Of a stretch of 64,000 nucleotides of DNA, positions 11,237 to 21,720 are shown one piece after another. The notes beneath the pieces are model-generated. The model was not told the origin of the DNA. It made no database searches and saw only the letters and a program-made list of their open reading frames with translations. Source of the stretch: Prinsepia uniflora (lineage: Eukaryota > Streptophyta > Magnoliopsida > Rosales > Rosaceae); contig CM064866.1 in NCBI GenBank assembly GCA_032719365.1, positions 74,659,028 through 74,723,027 on the forward strand. The letters are read 5' to 3'. Both the position numbers and the translations under genes were made by a program. Position 1 is the first letter of the stretch, and each line of letters starts with the position of its first letter.

Positions 11237-13157
11237 GAAAGGTACCCAACATGCGCTCTAAGACGCATCAAAGAAAAAGATTTGTTTGCTTGATTAGGGC
11301 TACATGCCCATCAAGCCCTTGGGCGTTTTTGCTTCGAAAGAGATCTTATGGCGAATTCGGGGGTACGGTTGTAATTGGATAATTAAAATGGGGAATCAAC
11401 ACTGCTGCATTTTTACGTTTTCTGCCGAAAGCATGGAATATATACTTTCCTTTCCAACAGGACAATCCAATATCTACACAAAAGGTGACATGAGAAATGG
11501 ATTATATTGCAAACGAAATCTTTGCCAAAGACAACATTCATGGTTCTAAATATCCGTCTCAACGTTCAAACGTTCATCTTGCTACCTGAATTTGGCAACC
11601 TCAAGTCCAATCATGGGATTGATTTTTCAGAAACTAGCTTTCCGAAACTACACGATGATACTCTCCACGTAGCCCAGTCATTCTGATTCATTAGAGCAAT
11701 AGCATTGGTTTCTGCAAAGTTCAACCCCCCATGTCATTGCCTTAAGTCTCCAGTTTAGATACAAAATATATACACGAGGCTCCGAGAAACTCTGGACTAA
11801 CAATTTTTTTTACAATCTATCGGAGCATGACAGGTAGAATATGCGCGATTGAATCCCAAACTCAGTGAAACTACTTAAGACCAAATATGAGAGGATTGTG
11901 AGTGATACTACATAACAGAAAACATTTTACCAGAACATACTTGACTAAACAGAGGTCAATTTCATGGACTACTTCACAAGCCTCCAAAAAATTTGATCTA
12001 ATAAGGAATCTAAATATACTCCAAGTTTCACCTTTGAGCCCTAGCTAATCAAAAACTGCTTCCTGGCTTCAGATAATAATCTAACCCCTAAAGCCAAGAA
12101 TTTCCTCCTCCATATTGTTTTTCATATAAAGAGTTGAGAGACAATGTGATCTTCCCTTGGAATTTCTCATCAAATCTGTCCTCTGGATTCAAGTAAAAAT
12201 ATTGGTCTTCATACACAATAAAATGTGAATACTCCAGCAAACCAAATAATAAGTCTAAGCAACAAATATGAGTAAACATACGCTTGACAAAATGAATGGC
12301 TAGATAACGCCTTCATTCATGTACGAAAAATGTTACTTCACATGTAGGCAGAGTGACAGAAAGACTAAGGCATTCGTAATTGCAACCCTACATATATCTT
12401 AAGCCGGAATATGAATCATGCGATGCTCATATGAAAAAAGTTCCAACAACGGAAACATACAACTATAAGGATACATCATCAAGCACAACCAGTAACACGA
12501 TTCGTTAAGTTCCTGCATCTAATGGCGGACAACATATAATTGTTTTCTCTATGAGATATAGTCGCACCCATTCTTCCCCACAAGCCCTATCTCAAGCATA
12601 CCAACTTTTCAGTTATCTCAGCAAACACAGGTCAAGCTGTTGACACTTCAATACAAAATTCCACACATAAACTTATACAGAAAAATAAAATTACATCCAA
12701 TCAGTTAAGTTATAACCAGGGGAAGAAAAACCAGGGTGACAGTGATAAAGAGAGGAAATTCCAGTTTGCAACGATCCCTCAAAGTAGCAATAAGCATACT
12801 TGTCTGATACAGAGATAAGTTATCGGTTGAGATAATACTAGCTTAAACAAGGACGGTATGCAGCTTGGTTGCAATACTGAGCTTAATATATGCTCAATAA
12901 CTTGGTGAGCCCACAACAGCCCCAAACCAAATATAACGAACATCATAAATATAAAGCAAATGATCATAAACAGAAATTTTTATAACATATAATTCTCAGT
13001 TTTCAAACATAATGTAAGCCCTGTGAAAGCAGCACTAACTGTCAAAAAGTACACATCTTTCTCAGGATAAATTCATAATTAAAGTTATCACTAACGAAGA
13101 TCTATCACCTTTGTAGAAACCTCAAGTGGTGAACTGGCATCCTCATCCTCACCGAGC
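11237..13157. other. Gene-free stretch, partly 3' sequence of OST3
   Basis: The part near 13,060-13,157 is probably the 3' untranslated region of the OST3/6 gene. The rest shows no recognisable gene. A 63-codon ORF at 12088-12279 (-) has plausible plant codons but no family that I recognise and no supported exon partners. Confidence 0.4.
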
Positions 13158-14195
13158 TCAGTTCCAACTGGTAGGCCAAAAGGCATGTACCCCATAGCCA
13201 GTCTTCCAATTATCCAAGTAGACCACCTTCTTCACCGCCCAAAACGAAACTATGAGCGCCAAAATCATAACAATGCGCTGCACCTTGACATTGCGAACAG
13301 TAACAAGCACGCGGGTGAGGAATGCCAGCAACAACCCAACAATGGTGTACAAGAACCCAACAGCGAATCCTTCTGTTCCGAGCTGCATTCCTGATCCCTG
13401 GTAGAAAAATATCAGTTTGGAAGGATCATTCCTATCGACCATGAACATGGGCATTTTCCTGATGATGTTATGCATAGCGCCCGAGACACTAAAGAAGTAA
13501 ATGAACACAGCCCCAGTTAGCCAAATTCTTGGGTCGTGAAGCATAGTTTTGCCACTGATAACTTTCTTCGCAATAAAGGCTGTCCAAATCAACCAAGCGA
13601 TGATGGCGAACATAATCTGCTTCTTAGATAGCATTGGAGGCCGTTGAATTGGACCCACAACGAGTTTTGTCTTGGACTCGATGAACTCGGACATGGACTC
13701 GGCCAATCTCGAGAAATCACCCTGGTCCATTTGCTGGGACTCTTTGAGACTGTGGTTGGGTCCGATGAGGCGAATGTGAGGCAACGAGTTGACTCCGAAT
13801 TGGGCAAAGCTGTGCTGCGAATCCTGAAATTCAATGTCGCAGAAGAATAATTTGGCGTGAGAAGGAGAAGATGGGTCTTGATTCTTCTCAATGAAAGACG
13901 ATGCGACGAGAGCGAACTCGCTGCGGAGCTCTTTGAGGTGGAGCTCATGCTTGTCGTGGAGCTTTGCCGCGTCGAAGAAGATGAGAACCCAGTAGGGTCT
14001 TGGGGTTTTGACGGAGGTCAGAAATCGAGCGAGCGAGTGGTCGTCGAGGCGGATCACCCCAGATTTGGATCGGGCTTGGATGGATAGGAGTTCTGCGACT
14101 TGGTCCGACTTGGATTCGGATAACCCAGTGAATGTGGCAACAAAAAGGAAGGTGGCGATGAGGAAGACGAAGGGTAGTTTTGGGATTGGACCCAT
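13158..14195 (-). CDS. Oligosaccharyltransferase subunit OST3/OST6
   Basis: This is a subunit of the ER oligosaccharyltransferase that transfers N-glycans to nascent proteins. It is a single-exon gene of 345 residues. A signal peptide (about residues 1-26) is followed by a thioredoxin-like luminal domain (about 35-185) and four hydrophobic segments near 193-212, 224-242, 276-298 and 306-322, the family topology. The ORF opens further upstream at 14429, but the extra 78 residues translate untranslated leader, including a GAA repeat at 14240-14259 that reads as Phe. The ATG at 14195 starts the signal peptide, so I chose it. The only cysteine is Cys119, so the CxxC redox pair of yeast Ost3p and human MAGT1/TUSC3 is absent. 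Confidence 0.93.
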   Translation of the reverse strand: MGPIPKLPFVFLIATFLFVATFTGLSESKSDQVAELLSIQARSKSGVIRLDDHSLARFLTSVKTPRPYWVLIFFDAAKLHDKHELHLKELRSEFALVASSFIEKNQDPSSPSHAKLFFCDIEFQDSQHSFAQFGVNSLPHIRLIGPNHSLKESQQMDQGDFSRLAESMSEFIESKTKLVVGPIQRPPMLSKKQIMFAIIAWLIWTAFIAKKVISGKTMLHDPRIWLTGAVFIYFFSVSGAMHNIIRKMPMFMVDRNDPSKLIFFYQGSGMQLGTEGFAVGFLYTIVGLLLAFLTRVLVTVRNVKVQRIVMILALIVSFWAVKKVVYLDNWKTGYGVHAFWPTSWN

Positions 14196-14585
14196 TTTGT
14201 TACAAAGAGGAAAGAGTTTTGCTTTGTGGGAAGAGGAGAGGAAGAAGAAGAAGAAGAAGCCCTCGAAAGGGCAAAGAGTTGATTTTGAAGTCTCGAGTGT
14301 TGACTTCCTAGTGTGGAGAAGCCATGCCTTTTGGAAGGAAACTTGTACGACATGTCGTTTATCAAAAAATAACACTAGAACAGTAAGTGTTTGATAAAAA
14401 TTATGGACTAAGATCAACCGATCAACCATTTCCCATTATGACCATACTAAGAAAACAATTTCTAATCTAAATTAAGTAAACAAAGCTCATTTTGCTTCTT
14501 CATCATCAATTCTAGTTTCTACGTTTGATAATGTCACTTGAAATCCAGAAATCAAGCGTTTATAAGTTGAAGCATCAGGTTTAAC

Positions 14586-15353
14586 TTATAACATCTTCAA
14601 CATTTCATCATGATCGTAAAGCCCACGAACCATGATCGTAAAGCCTGCACTACTCATCAGGTTTTTCCCTCTCATGTAATCAAACACTCTCATTGCCTCT
14701 TCAATCCTCGTTCCTGCAAAAAGCCCTTTTAGAAGCACATTATAGGTCATCGCATCCAAACTACCATTGGATTTCTCCATCTTGTTATGCAATGCAACAG
14801 CTGAATCAATCCGTCTAGTAAAGCAGTAACGCCCCATTGACGAGGAACAACAAACTGAATCTGGTAGTTGCCCATTGTCTAGAACTACATTCAACATATC
14901 TTCTGCTTCTCTCCATCTACCCCTACGACATAGAAAAGATAAGAATCCGGACAATGCCAATGCACAAGGAATAAACCCTCTTCTAATAACCTCCATTAAC
15001 AACTCAAACCCTTCCTCAGACAGCTCTTCCTTGCAAACAAGATCAGCAAAAGCTTCAAAACTACTACCATCCACGACAACACCCCTTTCAGATATCAGAC
15101 GATAAACCCAAATTGCTTCTTTTGTTCTCACTTCCTTAGTAAATGCCTTCAGCACAAGCCCATAAGTAGCATCCTGCAATCCAATTTTCTCGTCACAACC
15201 TTTCTTAAAAAGCATCTCTGCGGCATGCGTTTTGCCCAAGTCACAAAGCTTCTCAACTATTGAATCACATTCAGATAAAGGACTCTTGGGAGGTTCATTG
15301 GCGAAGAAGCATTTGATGGTTGATGGAGGACTGGTTTTCGTCTGTCTCAACAT
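14586..15353 (-). CDS. Short P-class pentatricopeptide repeat protein
   Basis: PPR proteins bind organelle RNA in chloroplasts or mitochondria. This intronless 255-residue ORF carries about five to six degenerate 35-residue helical repeats from about residue 30 to the end. The clearest is DAMTYNVLLKGLFAG-RIEEAMRVFDYM near residues 201-230. No DYW or E extension is present. It is short for the class (usually over 400 residues), and the N-terminus enters the repeats almost at once, so it may be a truncated or duplicated copy of a longer gene. The start at 15353 is the first ATG. An organelle-targeting signal is weak (MLRQTKTSPPSTIKCFF). The frame is intact, but function cannot be judged. Confidence 0.75.
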   Translation of the reverse strand: MLRQTKTSPPSTIKCFFANEPPKSPLSECDSIVEKLCDLGKTHAAEMLFKKGCDEKIGLQDATYGLVLKAFTKEVRTKEAIWVYRLISERGVVVDGSSFEAFADLVCKEELSEEGFELLMEVIRRGFIPCALALSGFLSFLCRRGRWREAEDMLNVVLDNGQLPDSVCCSSSMGRYCFTRRIDSAVALHNKMEKSNGSLDAMTYNVLLKGLFAGTRIEEAMRVFDYMRGKNLMSSAGFTIMVRGLYDHDEMLKML

Positions 15354-16684
15354 TTTCCGGGAACGAAGATTTTTTATTTGGGGCTTTGGAACTCAATGTA
15401 ATTTGAAATAAGTCCTCGGTCTCAGATTTTGAGTGGAATGTGAAGCCCAAACTAAACTACTTGGTTTTTGGGCTTTTGTGTTCTTTTTGGATCTCCCCAG
15501 GGTTTGCTTTCAAGAATGATAATGTTATATAGCCAATGAATTTAACAATTGATCCAATAATAATCTCCTCAATTATTAAATGCCTGTGTTCCTTTCACTT
15601 CATTATCTGGCTGCATCTTAGTCAATGCTTCAAATGTTTACTCAAAAATCTAATATTGATTCTTGAGCATTTTAAATGCCACTTGCTCGGCTGCCCACAT
15701 GATTGTCATTATCAATTTTACATGACTTTTCTCATATATACGAGATAAATTTACATATAATAAAAAAATTACATGGTAATATTCTAAACGAATCACTTAA
15801 TTTTCACAATAAAATATTCATTCTAGGTAAGTTTTCCAACGATCCAAGCGTTCATTTTTCTTCTTTATTGGTTATGGTGTTTGAGTATGTTTGTCACGCT
15901 TGCTAACCAAGAAAAAGCAAACCTCAATTTACGACAAACTCCACCAATTCCCGTAAAGGTTCTTGCTTAATGTGATTCACTGTGTAATTACCTTTACCAC
16001 CCAAAAGAAAGGAAAAGATGCCCTAAACTGGGGAGAAATCTCAGGCTTTTGTAAGAGGACTCTTTTCTTTTCTTTGGTTGATTGACCAAAATTCAAGTTT
16101 AACCTCTACCCTTAATCCAGTTGTCAATATCCAAGAACTTTCGATTATTGTATGACCAATCACATTCGATCACATTCATGGACCCCGCCTCTGTTTTAAT
16201 TCTGCCAACCATTGGAGGGCAGCCTGGCTTCCCTTCCCCAGTCTCCTTTCTGAAAAACTTTCTTATTTTAGTCTTTTTCATCTAAACATGCATTTCCCTA
16301 ACAAATTTTTTCCCCAATAACCCATTTGTAAAAAGTTATAAAATAAGACATCTCACCGACGTAAGCTTTAAAAAATTCGATATTGAGCAAGCCTTCTAAG
16401 TATGTGTTTTAAATATAAACTGCTCAGTCAATTTTTAGAAGAGAAATTAACAAATTGCTCGTAAATATAATTTATGCATTTGTAAATTTCTACATAAAGG
16501 TCTGTATTCTGTAAATAAACAAAACAGACAAAGAAATGTGAGCTGGTTTTGCTGTTATTTAAGTCATTTTCATATTTTGTGATCAATCAATGCACCTCTC
16601 CTGTCAATCTCCCCAGCTGAAAGAAGCTCATCCCACATCCACATTCTCACTTTCTTCACATTCTCTGGCTCTCTGCCTCCGAAA
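15354..16684. other. Divergent spacer between the PPR and XTH genes
   Basis: Both flanking genes start here and run outward, so the stretch must hold both promoters. TATTTAAG near 16557 could serve the XTH gene. Small ORFs (for example 16099-16281 on the minus strand) have no recognisable similarity. Confidence 0.45.
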
Positions 16685-18384
16685 ATGGAAAAAAGCTCAT
16701 TTCCAATGCCCTTTCTTCTTTACACTGCACTTCTCATGGCTGCTGCTTATTGTTCTTCATCAGTGTCAGCTGCCCCGTCAGCTTCTTTCCAAGACAATTT
16801 CGATATAATGTGGTCGGAAAACCACTTCAAAACCTCTGCAGATGGAGAGATCTGGTACCTTTCCCTCGACAAAGACACAGGTACGTTTATGTTCCAAAAT
16901 CAAATCTCAATTACTTGAAGCTGAAGATGAGTCAATTATACATGAATCATAATGGGTTATGATTGAACAATAGGTTGTGGATTTCAAACAAAGCAGAAGT
17001 ACAGATTTGGATGGTTCAGCATGAAGCTCAAGTTGGTCGGAGGTGACTCTGCCGGTGTAGTCACAGCATATTACGTAAGTTGTCTAAACTACTTTCATTT
17101 ACGACACGTGTAGAATTCGGATATTGAAAAATGTAGTATTCCTACTTGTTGTTGCAGATGTGCACTGAGAATGGAGCAGGGCCAGAGAGGGACGAGTTAG
17201 ATTTTGAGTTCCTGGGGAATAGGAGTGGACAGCCTTATCTCATACAAACAAATGTTTACAAAAATGGAACTGGAGGTCGTGAGATGAGGCACATGCTTTG
17301 GTTTGACCCAACTGAGGATTTTCATACCTATTCAATTCTTTGGAACACCCATCAAATTGTGTAAGTTTAACCTCTATCTTTCATTTTGCTTGGATCTTCA
17401 TGTTTAGGTCAAAATACTTGGATTTGACCCAATATATATGTCACACTCCTAAAAATACTTGGATTTGAGCTGTTAATCTTGTAGAAATAGTTTGATCAAA
17501 ACAATTCTATTAATCTGATAGTTCGGACAATGTTTGAATGCATTACGTACTCATGATCATGAAATAGACAATTGGGAATGTACTGTGTACCCCTATGCAA
17601 ATACTAATAGTTAGAGCCGGCCACAAGGGTCAAGGGGGACCAAATGAAATATGTAGGTTTAATGTTCGTTCAAATTTTTTAAATGGTGAAACTCTTATTT
17701 GAAAATTAATTATTTGTATTGAAAAATTGACATTTTCATCCATGCATAAGTTAAAAATATAACATTTATTTTTCTTTTTTTTGAAAAGAATGTAATATTT
17801 TGAACATTGGTAATATGAGATCCTCTTTTTTCTCGTATTTTGTTATAATGGGTTATGTCATAATAAATTTTCTTTTAATAAGATTTTAATAAGACTTTAT
17901 AGTAACAGTAACAATTTTATAGAACAAAACATAAAACTTAGCAATGTTGAACTTGATTTTTGTTGCATATATATGCAGGTTTTTTGTGGATAAAGTGCCA
18001 GTTAGGGTTTTCAAGAACAATGGAGAAGCAAACAATAACTTCTTTCCCAATGAGAAGCCAATGTACTTGTTCTCCAGCATATGGAATGCAGATGAGTGGG
18101 CAACCAGAGGTGGCCTTGAGAAGACAGACTGGAAAAAAGCCCCATTTGTGTCCTCATACAAGGACTTCAATGTCGATGCCTGCCAATGGGAGGAACCATA
18201 CCCTGCATGCGTCTCCACCACAACAAAGAACTGGTGGGACCAATACGACGCGTGGCATCTATCTGATGATCAGAAGATGGACTTTGCTTGGATACAGAGA
18301 AACCTTGTGATTTATGATTATTGTAAGGATACTGAACGCTACCCGACATTGCCCGTGGAGTGTCCATTGAGTCCATGGGAATGA
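16685..18384 (+). CDS. Xyloglucan endotransglucosylase/hydrolase (XTH6/7-like)
   Basis: This secreted GH16 enzyme cuts and rejoins cell-wall xyloglucan. Four exons, 16685-16880, 16974-17074, 17158-17360 and 17979-18384, with GT/AG borders give 301 residues, normal for the family. A signal peptide covers about 1-30. The catalytic motif DELDFEFLGN is at 111-120, with the nucleophile Glu112 and acid/base Glu116. An N-glycosylation site (NRS, 120-122) follows directly, as in the family. The C-terminal XET_C part (about 245-300) has the usual cysteines in pairs and ends SPWE. Motif details (QPYLIQTNVYKNGTGG, REMRHMLWFDP) resemble the XTH6/7 type. Intron 3 is about 618 bases and AT-rich. There is no damage. 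Confidence 0.95.
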
Positions 18385-19358
18385 ATAATCATATAGAGTT
18401 CTGTATCTTGAATTTTGGTACACAACATCAAGATGTGTATTTGTGTCCATCATTGACTTAGGCAATTTGGGTTTCTTATTAAATTTATTAACTCAATTTT
18501 GTTCAATAAAATTTGCTTTTCTTTCTACAATTGAATGTTTATAATTAAAAAAAAAAACATAAAAATTTGAAACTTATCTAGCTGCCTAGCGCCAATGATA
18601 GGGAGTAAAAACACAAAAAGGGTTTGAAAAAAATAATTAATTTCCGCCAAAAAATTCAATTTGAACGATGCGAGGGTTCGATTTGAGAATTTTTTAAATT
18701 TGTTTCATGTAATTTTTGAGATATATACCATCTTATGTGAGAGATTCTTTACTATTGCGAGCCCCAAGGAAGGTCATTTTCCATTTAAATTGAAGATTTC
18801 CAAACATTGCACTTCATTATTTCACATATTAAGTCCGAGCTCCATGTAATAAGTAAATTTATATTTCATAAATCATTAGAAAGGCGTGGAAGTCAAATTC
18901 TTAGAAAAAATTATTATTCATAAAAAATTAAGATTGTTCTCATGTAGGATGATTACGAAAGAACAATCTAAGCATGAAGATGACCAATCATTAATTCACA
19001 TGAAGTAAGACGTAGAAACTCGTAGATAATTTTTTATGAAATATATAGATAAAAAATGTTTGGATTACCAAGAATTTAATTTATATAAAAAAACTAATAC
19101 CAAATGAGTTGACATACTAAGAATGAGAAGATAAATCATGATATTAATTTGATACAAATTAAATTTTTTCTTAATTGAATATACTACATCATTTGGTATT
19201 ATATTTCTATACAACTCTTAGGTATGCAACAACAAAAAGTGTCTGAAAGTGATCACAATCTGACGGTTGAAATCACCAGCCTCAATCCAACGGCTGCGAT
19301 CAGCTGCCTCAAATCCAACGGGAACTATTGCAATTGTAATTCCCCTCAATTGGAAGGC
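18385..19358. other. AT-rich intergenic stretch
   Basis: It holds the XTH 3' end and CRIPT upstream sequence. No gene was seen. It contains a small inverted-repeat element at 19095-19201, listed separately. Confidence 0.45.
19095..19201. mobile_element. Candidate small MITE-like inverted-repeat element
   Basis: A 107-base AT-rich segment is bounded by perfect 13-base inverted ends, TAATACCAAATGA at 19095-19107 and TCATTTGGTATTA at 19189-19201. Beyond these the arms are only loosely complementary. The family is not recognised and the target duplication is not clear (at most TA). Confidence 0.35.
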
Positions 19359-19366
19359 TATATATA
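19359..19366 (+). promoter_or_regulatory. Probable TATA box of CRIPT
   Basis: TATATATA lies about 150 bases upstream of the CRIPT ATG in otherwise mixed sequence, a normal spacing for a gene with a roughly 120-base leader. Confidence 0.5.
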
Positions 19367-19516
19367 GTCGGTGCAAGTCGTGAACGTTTTCCTATTAGCT
19401 TGTCAAAGAGAACGCAAAAACGGTGAGTTGCGAGGCCAACAAGCAGAACAAAACAAATCAAAGGTAGAATTAGGGTTTTCTTTTGGGAATCGCAATTCAA
19501 AGGGCAATAACAAGCC

Positions 19517-20761
19517 ATGGTGTGCGATAAGTGTAAGTTTCTCTTTACTCATCATCGATTTTGCTCAAATTTCTCTTCTTTTTCTGTATGTAAGGTTGAG
19601 GATAGAGAGATTGGAGTGTATTTTGTGGTTTCTGAATTCTAATTGATAATAATCTTGATGCTTACTGAATTTTGTTCATGGAATTATTGAATAAACAGGT
19701 GAGAAGAAGCTTTCGAAGGTGATAGTACCGGACAAGTGGAAGGAGGGTGCCAGTAACACCACCGAAGGCGGTGGCCGTAAGATCAATGAGAACAAGCTCC
19801 TCTCCAAGAAGAAAAGGTACCCTTCTTCAAATTTTATTTTACTTTGTGCATTCACTTATTGATGAATCCAATGGTTTCTTTAATTGGTTTTATTAGCAGT
19901 TAGCATAGAGCTTTTGTTTGATTTTTTACGATCAAATCTCTGTCTGGGTATTTGCTGGACTTACTTAGCTTAGGGTCGCGATTGTTTTTATATATTATAA
20001 TGTAGTAGAATGCGATCAAACCTTAGTTTAGCTAATACAGCGCAGAGAAGGGATTTGGAGTTGAACATATATAACGTGCACATCCTGCAATTTACTTGAG
20101 TTCATAACTAATGAACAGTTCGTCTCATGGTTAATGAAATCTAGTATAGCAATTTATGTAGAGGACATGTGTAGATTATTTCAGAGACAACAGATATATA
20201 ATATTCATATAGTTAGTTGGAATAATTGTTAGCGAAACTTTGAAAAGCAGGCAAATCACGGACATGCTTATGCTTGTTTCTTAAGTTCCTTCCCGTTGTT
20301 GAGTCCTGAAAAAAGTGTTAGTTCCCAAATTTCTCTCAGTTGCTATGCTTTTTGATCAGTTGAAATGCGTTCGTGATTCATGTGTACAACAATGATTTAA
20401 GTACCCAATTGCTATTTATAGAGCTCTTTGTGATGCAGATGATTTTTGTGATCTATTGCATGTGGTAACAGAATACAGATTGTCTAACTTGAGTCGCATT
20501 TCTTGTAGGTGGTCTCCTTATGGAACTGGAACTACCAAGTGCATCATTTGCAAGCAGCAAGTGCACCAGGATGGAAAATACTGTCACACCTGTGCTTACT
20601 CGAAAGGTACCGTATATTTGTATTTGTTGACCAAATCTAGCTGGTTTTTTAGCTTTGGTAATTGTGTGAAAGTCTGATGTATGTGTCGTTATGCAGGAGT
20701 CTGTGCGATGTGCGGTAAGCAAGTACTTGACACCAAGTTTTACAAGCAAAGCAATGTATAA
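19517..20761 (+). CDS. CRIPT: CRIPT, small four-CxxC zinc protein
   Basis: CRIPT was first named as a PDZ-binding postsynaptic protein in animals but is conserved in plants. The animal protein has since been tied to spliceosome-associated complexes, so a nuclear RNA-processing role is the likelier one here (inference). Four exons, 19517-19532 (only 16 bases), 19699-19816, 20509-20606 and 20697-20761, give 98 residues. Four CxxC pairs are visible: Cys3/6, Cys56/59, Cys70/73 and Cys80/83, suggesting two bound zinc ions. Family blocks GGRKINENKLL and CAMCGKQVLDTKFYKQ are clear. The C-terminus ends SNV, close to the animal PDZ-ligand end. The tiny first exon explains why no long ORF reveals this gene. 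Confidence 0.95.
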
Positions 20762-21305
20762 CATTTACTCTAGTGGTCATTAAGCAAGAGCTATTTGTAA
20801 TTTCCTAATTCAAGCTGTGAATGTTATCCTTTAGTTTATAGTTTATACAACATTTACTCCGTTGACCACTTTTGAATTTTCATCATTGAATTCTACTGAA
20901 AAAGCTAGTTGAATTGATAAATGTGAGCTTTAGAATGCAAGTTATATATTTCGAACATCCATTTTGGAATCTTTTGATGCACCTTGCCGCTCTTAGCTGC
21001 TGATTCATTTACAATAGAATCTTGTCATGTGGTTCATAGATCGGCTCGTGACTCATGATGTCACGAAGGCCAAGGCCAAGGTAGCCAGGGTTTTGTTGTT
21101 CGTGATCATGGGTCAGGAGCGGTCAGTCACAAACGGAGGGTTTTGGTTTTTGAACATTTTTGGGTTAATGCAGAGACACCCTCTTAGCATATTAGACATT
21201 TGCATTTGAGAAGATTAAAAAAAGTGCAATCCAGTGAGGATTGATATTATGCAAGTGTAATCTAGTCATTACAAATCATCTTCTGCAATATATTGGCTGC
21301 CTTGT

Positions 21306-21720
21306 TCATTCACTTATTGAGTACCTAGAGCTCCAGTATTTCTCGATTTCCTCTGCTGTTCTTCCCGGAATCCTTCCCGCGATCAAATCCCACCTATTCA
21401 CTACGACAAAACTCAACCTGAATAAAAATTAAAATTAGGATACAGAAGAAGTAAGAAGAAACCAACCTCTCTCCTACTAGATTGTACATTCTTATTATGA
21501 GTTCTTCCTCGTCCTTGGAGAATTGAAGCTGCTGCCTAGATTCTTGTCTGTTTCTCTCTGAAATAAACAACTCCAAATCAACGAAAAGAGTTGAGAAATT
21601 TCCTCCAAATCAAAACAAGTCGATCAAAAGAAAGCGAGTGGAGGATCATAAATGTCTGAAATGAGCACCTGGTGAATCGAAACAAGTGCCATTTGAAGAA
21701 GAATGCTGGGAGTCAGCCAT
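21306..21720 (-). CDS. Single-repeat R3-MYB of the CAPRICE/TRIPTYCHON type
   Basis: These small MYBs lack an activation domain and block trichome or favour root-hair fate by competing for bHLH partners. Three exons, 21720-21669, 21557-21467 and 21393-21306, give only 76 residues. The R3 repeat spans about 34-72 and matches the bHLH-binding signature [DE]Lx2[RK]x3Lx6Lx3R exactly: ELIIR, then MYN-L, VGERWD-L, IAG-R. The C-terminus IPGRTAEEIEKYW is typical. Intron positions inside the repeat match the family. The protein is short, with no C-terminal tail beyond SRYSISE, like the TCL/ETC members. The call rests on the motif, not on a database search. Confidence 0.9.

Noticed and set aside
12088..12279. 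63-codon minus-strand ORF downstream of OST3/6
   Set aside because: Codon use is plausible, but no family, splice partners or promoter could be supported.
13857..14394. Plus-strand ORFs over the OST3/6 5' half
   Set aside because: Antisense to a gene with clear family topology; their Lys runs come from the GAA repeat in the leader.
16099..16281. 60-codon basic minus-strand ORF between the PPR and XTH genes
   Set aside because: No similarity recognised, no supported neighbours, and in intergenic sequence of no special composition.
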